Part shown: piece by piece, positions 7,640 through 15,953 of the stretch
How positions within the stretch are numbered: the first letter of the stretch is position 1
How the letters are laid out: the number at the start of each line of letters is the position of its first letter
Source: Marinobacter sp.
GTDB taxonomy: Bacteria; Pseudomonadota; Gammaproteobacteria; Pseudomonadales; Oleiphilaceae
DNA: 41,647 nt
Reading direction: 5' to 3'
NCBI GenBank assembly: GCA_022014155.1
Contig: JAKLLS010000015.1
Coordinates: 1-41,647 of the forward strand
The notes under the pieces: model-generated
What the model saw: only the letters and a program-made list of their open reading frames with translations
Database searches by the model: none
Told to the model about the DNA's origin: nothing
Made by a program: the position numbers and the translations under genes

Positions 7640-8397
7640 GCTGGCATTGGGTTGGTGTTACGCAAGGCTATCTCACCAATCCCTGGCAATTTGATGCCCA
7701 GACCCAGTGGGTTCACACCCAGTGATAAGCCCATAATGTTCAACTCAACCCCCTCCCGGACACCCGCAAGAACTCCAAAATAACCACCCAGTGAGAATTG
7801 ATAGCCGGTGCCGCCCGGAACTTCGGCAATCACCCTGTCTCCCAGGTAGTCCTTACCGATCGCATGGTTTGGCAGTGCTACGTCCAGTCCTGGCACTTCG
7901 CGGATTACCCAGGCCACGAATGTGTTGCTGTTGGGGCCTGGCCAGGCTTCATACTCTTCCGTGAAGGGATAGGATGCGACCGCATCGTAGATAGCTGGAA
8001 TCAGCCGCTTCGCCTCCTCTCCACGGATGTCTGCGTACAGCGTTGGCCTGGCGCCGTACCAGTGCCGGTCAGGATCGCCGGGGCTGGAGTTGACCACGTA
8101 GCGACGCCAACCGGTCACCTCATGGACCCGGTAGTGATCCGCCCCGGCCTCCTTGGTGCTGATCCAGGTGTGTACCGCAAAATATCCGCGCCAGCTCCAG
8201 GCTCTGGCCCCGTATACCTGAATGATGGCCTCGTCGGTTTCTCCGGGGCGCGGAGCGATGCCGGCACTGTCCCTGGATGCGGTTTGCCAGCTTTCAGCGC
8301 TTTGGAGCGAACCGCTGGTCGCCAGTAACAGCGGGCCTGCCAAGAGGAAAAAGAGTCCGGCAACAAACCAGGCGGTATAGCGTAAAGGTCGTTTCAT
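7627..8397 (-). CDS. DUF3750 domain-containing protein
   Basis: The 256-residue product begins with a positively charged start and a hydrophobic segment (TAWFVAGLFFLLAGPLLLA), either a signal peptide or a membrane anchor. The rest should lie outside the cytoplasm. The blocks YGARAWSWRGYFAVHTWI, YRVHEVTGWR and NSNTFVAWVIREVPGL match the DUF3750 family as I know it, in which a His and an Asn/Cys-containing block recall transglutaminase or papain-like folds. Here the residue before NTF is Ser, so catalytic activity is uncertain. The gene ends within the azlD stop region and is divergent from the dodecin gene. Function unknown. Confidence 0.8.
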   Translation of the reverse strand: MKRPLRYTAWFVAGLFFLLAGPLLLATSGSLQSAESWQTASRDSAGIAPRPGETDEAIIQVYGARAWSWRGYFAVHTWISTKEAGADHYRVHEVTGWRRYVVNSSPGDPDRHWYGARPTLYADIRGEEAKRLIPAIYDAVASYPFTEEYEAWPGPNSNTFVAWVIREVPGLDVALPNHAIGKDYLGDRVIAEVPGGTGYQFSLGGYFGVLAGVREGVELNIMGLSLGVNPLGLGIKLPGIGEIALRNTNPMPAYTQ

Positions 8398-8422
8398 TTC
8401 ATGTGTCCGGATTGAGGCGAGT

Positions 8423-8428
8423 TATAAT
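8423..8428 (+). promoter_or_regulatory. Perfect -10 hexamer upstream of dodecin
   Basis: TATAAT occurs 80 bases upstream of the dodecin ATG. No good -35 element is visible at normal spacing, so the promoter is only suggested. Confidence 0.35.
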
Positions 8429-8508
8429 AATACCGTACTGGGTTTGCCCGCTTCTGTTGCGTCTTCTAGGCTCAGAGGTAACAGTTAGTGTATGCAATCG
8501 GAGGCGGT

Positions 8509-8724
8509 ATGTCAGACCATCATGTTTACAAGAAAGTGGAAATCGTTGGTTCGTCGAAAAAGAGCATTGAGGATGCCATCGAGAATGCGCTGTCTGAGTG
8601 TGGTAAGAGTGTCCGCAACATGGAGTGGTTCGAGGTCCTCGAAACCCGCGGTCATATTACGGATGGCAAGGTAGGGCATTATCAGGTGGTTATAAAAGTG
8701 GGCTTCCGCATCGCGGACAGTTAA
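8509..8724 (+). CDS. Dodecin flavin-binding protein
   Basis: The 71-residue product matches dodecins, small proteins that assemble into hollow dodecamers storing riboflavin, FMN or FAD. The family motif WFEVLETRGHI contains the Trp that stacks on flavin and is followed by VGHYQVVIKVGFRI at the C-terminus. The start at 8509 has GGAGG at 8500-8504 with a 4-base spacer, which excludes the in-frame ATG at 8488. The gene lies directly upstream of pncA and may be expressed with it. A small hairpin (TTCCG-CGCC-CGGAA) follows its stop. Confidence 0.93.
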   Translation: MSDHHVYKKVEIVGSSKKSIEDAIENALSECGKSVRNMEWFEVLETRGHITDGKVGHYQVVIKVGFRIADS

Positions 8725-8782
8725 CGCTTTCCGCGCCCGGAAGTCCGGATCTGGTACACAGGGGTTGATAGGGGGTGGCATT

Positions 8783-9334
8783 ATGTCTTCCGATAAATGC
8801 GCCCTGCTGCTCGTTGATATACAGAACGACTTCTGTGAAGGCGGCAGCCTGGCGGTACCTCAGAGTGATGCGATCTTTCCGGTCGTGAATGAGTGGATCA
8901 GCAAGGCCCGACAAGAGGGCTGGGAAATGATTGCCAGCCGTGACTGGCATCCTGTTGACCATGTCAGTTTTGTTCAGCGTGACGGTCCCTGGCCTGTGCA
9001 TTGTGTGCAGGATACCCGGGGAGCGGAATTCCATCCGGCGATAGACTTACCGTCTGACGCAGTGCGGGTGAGTAAGGGTACGGCTTTTGATACGGATGCC
9101 TACTCGGCGTTCGATGGTACCCAGCTCGACAGTTACCTGCAGCGTCACGGTATTGGGTCCCTGTATGTCGCTGGTCTGGCACTTGATGTATGTGTGCGGG
9201 CGACGGTTGTCGACGCGGTGCGGCTGGGATTCAGCGTAAACCTGATTGTCGACGGTACCTACGCGGTTGACAGCGCCAGCGCGCCAGAAGTGCTGGACGA
9301 GCTGGCGGGACTGGGAGTGTCGCTGCAATACTGA
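8783..9334 (+). CDS. pncA: Nicotinamidase
   Basis: PncA hydrolyses nicotinamide to nicotinic acid and ammonia, the first step of NAD salvage. The 183-residue protein shows the catalytic triad of the isochorismatase-like superfamily: Asp12 (LVDIQNDF), Lys98 (VSKGTAFDTD) and Cys137 (ALDVCVRAT). The metal-binding DWHPVDHVSF is also present. The start at 8783 has AGGGGGTGG just upstream, so the in-frame ATG at 8765 is rejected. The stop is 22 bases before pncB, forming a two-gene salvage operon that may also include dodecin. Confidence 0.93.
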   Translation: MSSDKCALLLVDIQNDFCEGGSLAVPQSDAIFPVVNEWISKARQEGWEMIASRDWHPVDHVSFVQRDGPWPVHCVQDTRGAEFHPAIDLPSDAVRVSKGTAFDTDAYSAFDGTQLDSYLQRHGIGSLYVAGLALDVCVRATVVDAVRLGFSVNLIVDGTYAVDSASAPEVLDELAGLGVSLQY

Positions 9335-9356
9335 CAGGATGCAGGAGCCCGACAAC

Positions 9357-10694
9357 ATGGTGCATGAGAAAGATCTTGCACTGCTGGTGGACCTCTACGA
9401 GCTTGCCATGGCCCAGGCGTACTGGGCTGAAGGTATGCACGATACGGCAGTATTCAGCCTGTTCTTCCGGGAACTGCCGAACAACCGCAATTTTATCCTT
9501 GCCTGTGGCCAGCAGCAGGTGGCCACGGTCATTGAGACCCTGAAATTTTCCCGCGAGCATCTTAAGCGTCTGGAAAGCCTTGACCGATTTCAGCCGGAGT
9601 TTCTCGAATGGCTGGGCAAGTTCCGGTTCAGCGGACATATCAGGGCCGTCCCCGAAGGCACCCCTTTGTTCCCCCAGGAGCCGTTGCTGGAAATAGAAGC
9701 GCCCATCGCAGAAGCCCAGATACTGGAAAGCCTCGTAATGAACTATGTGCATCTGGAATCCGTGCTTGCATCCAAAGCGGTACGGGTAAGGCTTGCTGCC
9801 GGTGAGCGCCCGGTGATTGATTTCGGGATGCGGCGAATGCACGGCGTGGATGCGGCCCACAGGAGTGTGCGGGCGTTTCGCCTCGCCGGTCTGGCTGGGA
9901 CCAGCAATGTACTGGCCGGCCTGGATTATGGCCTGACGGTCAGCGGCACCATGGCTCACAGTTTTGTCCAGGCCTATCCTGATGAGATGGACGCCTTCAA
10001 GGTGTATGCGCGGCTGTATCCGGGCACCACATTGCTGGTAGACACTTACGACACCCGGCGGGCAGTCCGGCGCATAGCCGATTGGCTGAACCGGGAGCCC
10101 GACGCGCAGGTCAGCGCCATCAGGCTGGATTCCGGAGACCTTGAAGCCGAAGCGAGGGACTGCCGCACGATACTGGATGCGGCGGGTCTCCAGGATGTCC
10201 GTATTATGGCGAGCGGTGGTCTTGATGAATACAGGATTTCCCGACTGGTTGCGGCTGGAGCACCAATTGACGGGTTTGGTGTGGGCACGGCCATCGGTGC
10301 CTCAAACGACGCACCCGCCCTGGAGCTGGCTTACAAATTGACCGAGTATGGCGGCCTGCCACGGATGAAAAACTCGTCGGGCAAGCAGTCCTTTCCAGGT
10401 GGCAAACAGGTTTTCCGTCAGTATGACAGGGATGGCCGGATGAAAAGGGATGTGATCAGCGGCCGGGAAGAAGTGTTCGATGGTGACCCCTTGCTGAGGC
10501 CGGTCATGAAACACGGAGTGGTGTTGTTGGCCGCTATCGATTCACTGGATCAACAGGTGGAGTATGCTTCTGCCTCGATCCGCTCGTTGCCAGCAGCGTA
10601 CCTTGAGCTGGGAACCGCTGATCCGTTTCCCGTCATCATCAGTCCCTATCTCCGGGCGTTGCAGGCCGATGCGCTGAAGCGGGTCCGGGGTTAA
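9357..10694 (+). CDS. pncB: Nicotinate phosphoribosyltransferase
   Basis: PncB joins nicotinic acid to PRPP to give nicotinate mononucleotide, feeding NAD synthesis. The 445-residue product carries family blocks LVDLYELAMAQAYW, DFGMRRMHG, SGTMAHSFVQAYPDE, RLDSGDL and IMASGGLDEYRI. The start at 9357 is chosen because AGGAG at 9343-9347 lies 9 bases upstream. The ATG at 9339 has poor spacing. The stop TAA shares a TTAA with the stop of the convergent gene at 10691. The sequence resembles the plant/animal-like class of this enzyme rather than E. coli PncB, judged by memory of the motifs. Confidence 0.93.
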   Translation: MVHEKDLALLVDLYELAMAQAYWAEGMHDTAVFSLFFRELPNNRNFILACGQQQVATVIETLKFSREHLKRLESLDRFQPEFLEWLGKFRFSGHIRAVPEGTPLFPQEPLLEIEAPIAEAQILESLVMNYVHLESVLASKAVRVRLAAGERPVIDFGMRRMHGVDAAHRSVRAFRLAGLAGTSNVLAGLDYGLTVSGTMAHSFVQAYPDEMDAFKVYARLYPGTTLLVDTYDTRRAVRRIADWLNREPDAQVSAIRLDSGDLEAEARDCRTILDAAGLQDVRIMASGGLDEYRISRLVAAGAPIDGFGVGTAIGASNDAPALELAYKLTEYGGLPRMKNSSGKQSFPGGKQVFRQYDRDGRMKRDVISGREEVFDGDPLLRPVMKHGVVLLAAIDSLDQQVEYASASIRSLPAAYLELGTADPFPVIISPYLRALQADALKRVRG

Positions 10695-11356
10695 CCCTTT
10701 CTGAGGGTTCTTTCCCGTATAACGGTTACCAATTGGTTGATCATCTCCCTTGCCTCTCCGTCGTACAGCAAGTGGAACTTTTCACGCTGGATGTTCCGGT
10801 CGTGGGTGGTGTTGGAGGTGGCGGATTCTTTCAGCAGGTCCATATACTGGCAGGCCGCCAGGTGTGCCTTGATGTCGGTATCGATGATTTTGGTGACCAG
10901 CTCGTCGACATCTCCGTGGCAGAATGGTCGGTTTCGATTGAGTGCGCGGCGCGCCTCCAGGGCGGCGTTGCGGGCTTCCAGTCGCAGTTCCCCGGCCGGC
11001 TCTCCTGACTCGACGGCGCGCAGAAACATACCCAGGTGATCGTGGAGCTGCCAGACCAGCGGCCAGATCGCCTCGTAGGCGGCTTTCTCGGTTGCGAACT
11101 GGTCCGAGTCAGATTCACGACTGCCATGACCTGGCGATGACGTTACAGTGTCGTTGAATTGATTGATGCGCAACTCGTCCATGTCCCGCCACAGGGTTTC
11201 CGTCCGTTGTTTGAGCTGGTCGTCCAGAAAATCCTGTCTGCGCCTGTCCTTGGCCACATAGAGCAATGTCAGTACAGCCACGACGATGGCCGTGGCAGAG
11301 AGTACGACGGCGGTACCGTCATTGTTGATGAGGCTGAGCAGCTGATCCGTGTCCAT
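10691..11356 (-). CDS. Hypothetical membrane-anchored protein
   Basis: I do not recognise this 221-residue protein. It has one N-terminal hydrophobic helix (about residues 15-35, VVLSATAIVVAVLTLLYVA), then a basic patch KDRRR and a long hydrophilic, largely helical cytoplasmic part with many charged residues. Single-anchor proteins with a helical domain are common regulators or scaffolds, but no domain can be named. GAGG precedes the start by 9 bases. The gene converges on pncB and their stop codons overlap within TTAA (10691-10694). The gene behind it on the same strand is the FemAB-like gene, 85 bases upstream. Confidence 0.7.
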   Translation of the reverse strand: MDTDQLLSLINNDGTAVVLSATAIVVAVLTLLYVAKDRRRQDFLDDQLKQRTETLWRDMDELRINQFNDTVTSSPGHGSRESDSDQFATEKAAYEAIWPLVWQLHDHLGMFLRAVESGEPAGELRLEARNAALEARRALNRNRPFCHGDVDELVTKIIDTDIKAHLAACQYMDLLKESATSNTTHDRNIQREKFHLLYDGEAREMINQLVTVIRERTLRKG

Positions 11357-11441
11357 TGGTAGTGCCTCGGTTCAATTCCTGAAACGGGTAGTCCCGAAAG
11401 TATCAGGAATTCGCGATCGGAGTCATTACAGGACAGTATAG

Positions 11442-12608
11442 TTAACCGCTTTCCTGTTGCCTGAAAGGCAGAGCGCCGGTGGCATCGTCAAAGTACTGTT
11501 GGACGTGGTCCGCTTCCTCCACTGTGAAACGATGGATAGCATCGCGGAAGCCTGAATGGCGGATGCCGTGCCAGGAATGGGTGATCACTGGCTCGAAACC
11601 CCGTATCAGTTTGTGTTCGCCCTGCGCGCCCGCGTCGAACGTGGACAGACCAAGTTCAATGGCCAGGTCAATGCCCTGGTAGTAGCAGGTTTCAAAGTGC
11701 AGGAAGTCATACTCTTCCAGGCAGCCCCAATAACGACCATACAGGGTGTCATTGCCGGTGAGAAACAGGGCTCCGGCGATCATGGTGTCTTCCTTCACCG
11801 CCATAATGATGTGACTCTGGTCGGGCATGGTTGCGCACAGTTGCTGGAAAAACTGTTTGTTCAGGTATGGTCGCTGGCCGCGTTTGAAATAGGTGGCCTG
11901 ATAAAACGTGTAGAACACCGATAGCACCTGGTCCGGGATATCCGTTCCGGAAAAATGTCGGAACGATACACCGGATTCTGCAATCTGACGGCGCTCTTTG
12001 CGGATGGACTTGCGCTTGCGGGAGGTGAGTTTTCCAAGAAACTCATCGAACGAGCGGTAATCCCTGTTGTGCCAGTGGAACTGGCAACCCAGACGGTGAA
12101 GGCTCCCTGGCTGATCCAGCAGGTACTGGTCGTCGTCATTGGGAAATAGCAGGTGCCACGAGTGAGCGCCAGTGGATTCACAAACACTGTTCAGCAACTG
12201 GTGAACCACAGCGGGTGACAGGTGTGCCCTGAATGAGTCTTCCAATAACAGCCGGGGACCCTGGCAAGGTGTGAAGGGGACGGCAATCAGCAGCTTGGGG
12301 TAATAGGTTTCCCGGTAGCGCCGATAGGCATCGGCCCATGCCCAGTCAAACACATACTCGCCCATGGAGTGGCTTTTCAGCCACGCCGGAGCGACGCCAA
12401 CCAGACGGTCCTCCAGCCAGAAGCTCAGGTGTGAGGGTGTCCAGCCCGTATCTGATGTGGTGCAGCCGGTATCCTCAAGTGCTTTCAGGAAATCATGTTT
12501 CAGAAACGGATAGGTGCCGGGGCAGAGTGCGTTCCAGTCAGCCTCGTGAATATCGTGGATGGATGAGCAGACACGAATGTGTGGAAACGGGGAGCCGGAT
12601 TCGGGCAT
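11442..12608 (-). CDS. FemAB/GNAT-like N-acyltransferase family protein (DUF482)
   Basis: The 388-residue soluble protein resembles PF04339 (formerly DUF482), a GNAT-fold family related to FemAB peptidyltransferases. Blocks seen are NALCPGTYPFLKHDFLKALE near the start, LTSRKRKSIRKERR in the middle, and YGRYWGCLEEYDFLHFETCY with FDAGAQGEHKLIRGFEP near the end. Members are often annotated as peptidoglycan-related or acetyltransferases, but substrates are unknown. Two AAGGAGT sequences lie upstream of the ATG, at about 10 and 25 bases, so one is the ribosome-binding site and the other may be a decoy. The gene is 70 bases downstream of the Spy-like gene on the same strand. Confidence 0.85.
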   Translation of the reverse strand: MPESGSPFPHIRVCSSIHDIHEADWNALCPGTYPFLKHDFLKALEDTGCTTSDTGWTPSHLSFWLEDRLVGVAPAWLKSHSMGEYVFDWAWADAYRRYRETYYPKLLIAVPFTPCQGPRLLLEDSFRAHLSPAVVHQLLNSVCESTGAHSWHLLFPNDDDQYLLDQPGSLHRLGCQFHWHNRDYRSFDEFLGKLTSRKRKSIRKERRQIAESGVSFRHFSGTDIPDQVLSVFYTFYQATYFKRGQRPYLNKQFFQQLCATMPDQSHIIMAVKEDTMIAGALFLTGNDTLYGRYWGCLEEYDFLHFETCYYQGIDLAIELGLSTFDAGAQGEHKLIRGFEPVITHSWHGIRHSGFRDAIHRFTVEEADHVQQYFDDATGALPFRQQESG

Positions 12609-12678
12609 GGTCGGGGATACTCCTTGGTGTCACTCCTTAGTATCACACCGATACCATACGCCAGAATCCGGTTTGTGA

Positions 12679-13071
12679 TCACTGGTCGCTGTTGCTTTCG
12701 GCTTTTTCTGCACAGCGTTCTTTCATTTTTTCCTGCCACTTTTCCATCTTCTCGGCGCGTTTCGCCATGTTTTCCTGATGGATCTGGTTCCAGGTTTCCC
12801 GTTGTTCGTCAGTCAGTTCAAGACGGTCGGCCATCTCGGCGCGGCGTTCCTCCATCTTCGCCCGGTGTTCTGCCATTCTGGCTTCGCGGTTCTCCGGACT
12901 GAATTTTCCGGTACCCTCGCGCAGTTGTTCGCACATTTCAGTCTTATCGTATTTGCCGCGGTGGCCATCGTGTCGGTCACCGTGATTGCCGGCCATGGCC
13001 AGCGGGCTAGCGAGCAGGGCGGCGGAAAGGAGAGCGCTGGCAACAAACAGGGAAGTTTGACGTTTCATCAT
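12679..13071 (-). CDS. Spy/CpxP-like periplasmic protein (LTxxQ motif)
   Basis: The product (130 residues from the chosen start) has a signal peptide ending near SPLAMA and a mature part of charged helices rich in Glu, Lys, Arg and Met. The LTxxQ motif of the Spy/CpxP family is present as LELTDEQRETW. CpxP inhibits the CpxA sensor and Spy is an ATP-independent chaperone in the periplasm. The gene is divergent from a CpxR/CpxA-like pair, as cpxP is in enterobacteria, supporting a CpxP-like role. Four start candidates exist. The ATG at 13071 is favoured because GAGG lies 8 bases upstream. A His-rich stretch near the N-terminus of the mature protein could bind metal. Confidence 0.85.
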   Translation of the reverse strand: MMKRQTSLFVASALLSAALLASPLAMAGNHGDRHDGHRGKYDKTEMCEQLREGTGKFSPENREARMAEHRAKMEERRAEMADRLELTDEQRETWNQIHQENMAKRAEKMEKWQEKMKERCAEKAESNSDQ

Positions 13072-13172
13072 AATCATTACCTCGTAGTCGGTTGTGGGAC
13101 TGCAGCGAGGCAGTCCGCGAATGGACGAGATTCATGCTAATGGAGAACTCTGTCATCCGGTGTCAGCGTGAT

Positions 13173-13188
13173 GTAAAGGTTATGCAAA
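13173..13188 (+). promoter_or_regulatory. CpxR-like box
   Basis: GTAAA (13173-13177) and GCAAA (13184-13188) are separated by 6 bases, close to the CpxR consensus of two GTAAA half-sites with a short spacer. It lies between the divergent Spy/CpxP-like and cpxR-like genes, where autoregulation is expected. One base of the second half-site differs from consensus. Confidence 0.5.
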
Positions 13189-13258
13189 GGAAAAACCGTG
13201 GAAAAAGACACCATCGGCCAACGTGTTAGACTGAAGGCCGTTAATCGGGAGGACGTCC

Positions 13259-13945
13259 ATGCAGAACCGGGTATTGCTGGTTGAAGATGATGATGAATTG
13301 CGGCAGTTGCTGGCACGCTATCTGACCAATCAGGGGTTCAGTGTGCGCGAAGCGGCCAATGGCAACGATGGCTTGTCCCTGGCCCTGAGTCAGAATTGCG
13401 ACATCGTTGTACTGGATATCATGCTGCCGGACATCAGTGGTCTCGACGTTTTGCGATCCCTGCGAGCGGACACTCACTTGCCGGTTGTCCTGCTCACTGC
13501 CCGGGGGGACGAGACCGATCGTATCGTCGGATTTGAGGTTGGCGCTGACGATTACATCCCCAAACCATGCAATCCGCGTGAGCTGGTCGCGCGCCTGCAG
13601 GCATTGCTGCGCCGGATAGCATGGGATCAGTCAGTGGAAGTGGATGCCGCCAGGACATACGGTGATCTGAGGGTGGAGCCTTCCCATCGCCGCATCTACC
13701 AGGATGACAAGCCTTTGGAACTGACCGCCACCGAGTATGAGGTTTTGCAGGTGCTGCTGGCCCACGCTGGCAGTGTGGTGCGCAAAACCGATCTTATGCA
13801 GTGGGCCCTGGGGCGTCGCCTGGAAGCCTACGACCGGACCCTCGATATGCACATCAGTAACCTGCGCAAGAAACTGGGTAACGATGATCCTCCCCGAATA
13901 GAAACGGTTCGCGGTCTGGGGTATAGCTATCGGGTGCCCACATGA
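13259..13945 (+). CDS. cpxR: OmpR-family response regulator, CpxR-like
   Basis: This 228-residue regulator has a receiver domain with the acidic pocket Asp10/Asp11, phospho-acceptor Asp53 (VVLDIMLPD) and Lys in DDYIPKPCNPREL. A winged-helix DNA-binding domain follows (TATEYEVLQVLLAHAG, DRTLDMHISNLRKKLG, VRGLGYSYRVP). GGGAGG lies 6 bases before the ATG. It overlaps the kinase gene by ATGA. The KPCNPRE block has Cys where many relatives have Phe. The divergent Spy/CpxP-like gene and CpxR-like box suggest an envelope-stress role, though RstA- or other OmpR-type functions are possible. Confidence 0.92.
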   Translation: MQNRVLLVEDDDELRQLLARYLTNQGFSVREAANGNDGLSLALSQNCDIVVLDIMLPDISGLDVLRSLRADTHLPVVLLTARGDETDRIVGFEVGADDYIPKPCNPRELVARLQALLRRIAWDQSVEVDAARTYGDLRVEPSHRRIYQDDKPLELTATEYEVLQVLLAHAGSVVRKTDLMQWALGRRLEAYDRTLDMHISNLRKKLGNDDPPRIETVRGLGYSYRVPT

Positions 13946-15261
13946 AGCGGAGGACAATATTCCCCCTGTTCTGGCGCATCTTCCTCTCGATCTGGCTGGC
14001 CATGGCGTTGACTGTGGTGGTCAGCAACCTGGCGACCCGAATGCTTCTGGATCGCGAGCGGGAGGCTATCGAACGTCAGGCGGGGCTCAGGGATCTTGCC
14101 GAGGAAGCGATAAAAATTCGTGAGTCTGGTGATCGGGGGGGCGCCTGGCGTTTTCTCAGGTCGGAGGGTGAGCGTATTGAATTGCACCTGATCCTCATTG
14201 AGCGGGATGACAATGATGGCAGGCTCCCCTCGTTCATTCGTGATCGGATGAAGTCAGGCTGGTATCCGCAGAAGCCAGCGGTGCTTGATGTTGGTGACGG
14301 TTATCGTCTGGTGGCGTGGCCACGAATGCACGGTGCCGGCTGGCTGGATCCGAAATTCTTCCGCGCCATAGAGCTGGGGCTGGCATTCGTGATGATCTCC
14401 CTGGCTTGCTGGTGGATTGCCCGTCGGGTTTCGCGGCCACTTCTACACATGGAGACGACCGCTCAGGCCATCGCCCGGGGGAATAGCTCACTGAGGGTCA
14501 GTGACAGAATCACGAAGCGGCGGGATGAAGTGGGGCAGCTGGCAACGGCATTCAACGCCATGACCGAACAGCTTTGCAGTTTACTGGAGCGGCAAAATCA
14601 CCTGCTTCGTGATATCTCCCATGACCTCCGGACACCACTGACACGCCAGCGTATCGCCATTGAGCTGGCGAGCGAAAGTGGCGCGGATGAAGAGCTCATG
14701 GCCAGCATACTGCGTCAGAACGAGCGACTTGAAGCGATGACCGGTCAGATCCTGACGCTGTATCGGGTCAGCGAAGGCGGGGGTGACATAGAGCGGGAGT
14801 CGGTGCTGCCAGTGAATGTCATAAACCGGGTTCTGCAAGACGCGGCAGATTACGCAGAGCATCAGGGGGTGGACTGCAAGCTGGTTGTCTCGCCCGCCAG
14901 TGCCTCTGCATCCGTGCTGGGCGATGAAGGGTTGTTACAGCGGGCGCTGGACAACGTTCTTCAGAATGCTCTTGATCACACCCCTCCCGGCCGCTCTGTG
15001 CATATTGATTTGACAGCTTCCGGCGAATGGCTGGAGCTCGCTATTGAGGATGAAGGGCCCGGCGTAACCGGGGAGCTGCTCCCTCACCTGTTTGAGCCTT
15101 TCTTCCGGGCTGACAAATCCCGGGGCGGCAAAGGTTGGGGACTGGGGCTGGCTATTGCCAGGGACATTGTTGCTGCCCACGACGGCGAAATTGCAGCGAC
15201 ACCCGGGGAGCGGGGCGGCTTACGGGTTCTGGTTCGACTTCCGGTGTTTGCGGCGGGGTAA
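13942..15261 (+). CDS. cpxA: Sensor histidine kinase, CpxA-like
   Basis: The 439-residue inner-membrane kinase has an N-terminal helix (FWRIFLSIWLAMALTVVVSN) and a periplasmic loop of roughly 120 residues. A second helix (LGLAFVMISLACWWIARR) precedes a HAMP linker, the H-box with His227 (SHDLRTPLTRQR) and an ATPase domain with NVLQNALDHTP, EDEGPGV and GWGLGLAIARDIV. It phosphorylates the adjacent regulator. CpxA-type function is supported by the gene order and the Spy/CpxP-like neighbour, but the signal is not shown by sequence alone. Coupled to the regulator by a 4-base overlap. Confidence 0.9.
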   Translation: MKRRTIFPLFWRIFLSIWLAMALTVVVSNLATRMLLDREREAIERQAGLRDLAEEAIKIRESGDRGGAWRFLRSEGERIELHLILIERDDNDGRLPSFIRDRMKSGWYPQKPAVLDVGDGYRLVAWPRMHGAGWLDPKFFRAIELGLAFVMISLACWWIARRVSRPLLHMETTAQAIARGNSSLRVSDRITKRRDEVGQLATAFNAMTEQLCSLLERQNHLLRDISHDLRTPLTRQRIAIELASESGADEELMASILRQNERLEAMTGQILTLYRVSEGGGDIERESVLPVNVINRVLQDAADYAEHQGVDCKLVVSPASASASVLGDEGLLQRALDNVLQNALDHTPPGRSVHIDLTASGEWLELAIEDEGPGVTGELLPHLFEPFFRADKSRGGKGWGLGLAIARDIVAAHDGEIAATPGERGGLRVLVRLPVFAAG

Positions 15262-15275
15262 GGAGTCGGGTTCAC

Positions 15276-15881
15276 ATGAAAAAAGATTACCCTGTTCCGG
15301 CAGGATACCTCGAGCGGGAAACGGAAGTGAAGAAAAGCCGCTTTATCGCGAGAGTGGCCCCCGTGAACTCCAGGGATGACGTCAAAGGCTGGCTGGATCG
15401 GTCTCATAAAGACCATCCGGATGCCCGCCATATTTGCTGGGCCTACCAGATAGGTCGCCCCGGATCGGCCGCAGAAGCCGCCATGAATGATGACGGTGAG
15501 CCGTCGGGCACCGCCGGAAAACCGATCCTGAGCGTGATTCAGCATAAGGATATGGGGGATGTCCTGGTCATGGTTATCCGCTATTTTGGTGGCATCAAAC
15601 TGGGTGCCGGGGGCTTGGTCAGAGCCTATGCCGGGGCAGCGGAAAGTGTGCTTTCGGCAGTGGATCGAGTGGTTCAACGATCCATGGACACAGCGTTTGT
15701 GACCATGGGGTTCGCCGATGAACAGCCGTTGCGGCACTGGTGTGAAACCAATGACGCCTCGGTGGAGTCCATAGAGTATGGGGCGTCAGTGACTGCCAGG
15801 GTATTGCTGCCGTCGGATCGAGGTGAGCAATTCGCGGGATTCTGCGATGCCCAGAAGCTGGATTACCGTTTTGACAGGTAG
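15276..15881 (+). CDS. yigZ: IMPACT family protein (YigZ-like)
   Basis: The 201-residue protein carries the IMPACT/UPF0029 signature: FIARVAPVNS, MNDDGEPSGTAGKPIL and VIRYFGGIKLGAGGLVRAY. A C-terminal ferredoxin-like domain of the YigZ type follows. In eukaryotes IMPACT modulates translation control. The bacterial role is unclear. The start at 15276 is 14 bases after the kinase stop, with AGGAG at 15261-15265. It probably rides on the kinase transcript. The longer upstream reading frame in the same phase overlaps the kinase gene and has no start signal. Confidence 0.9.
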   Translation: MKKDYPVPAGYLERETEVKKSRFIARVAPVNSRDDVKGWLDRSHKDHPDARHICWAYQIGRPGSAAEAAMNDDGEPSGTAGKPILSVIQHKDMGDVLVMVIRYFGGIKLGAGGLVRAYAGAAESVLSAVDRVVQRSMDTAFVTMGFADEQPLRHWCETNDASVESIEYGASVTARVLLPSDRGEQFAGFCDAQKLDYRFDR

Positions 15882-15953
15882 GGAACGGTTGTTACATCTC
15901 CGAGCGTCAAGTGTCCGTATACTACCTGAAAGGCAACCGTAAGGAGGTTCGCT

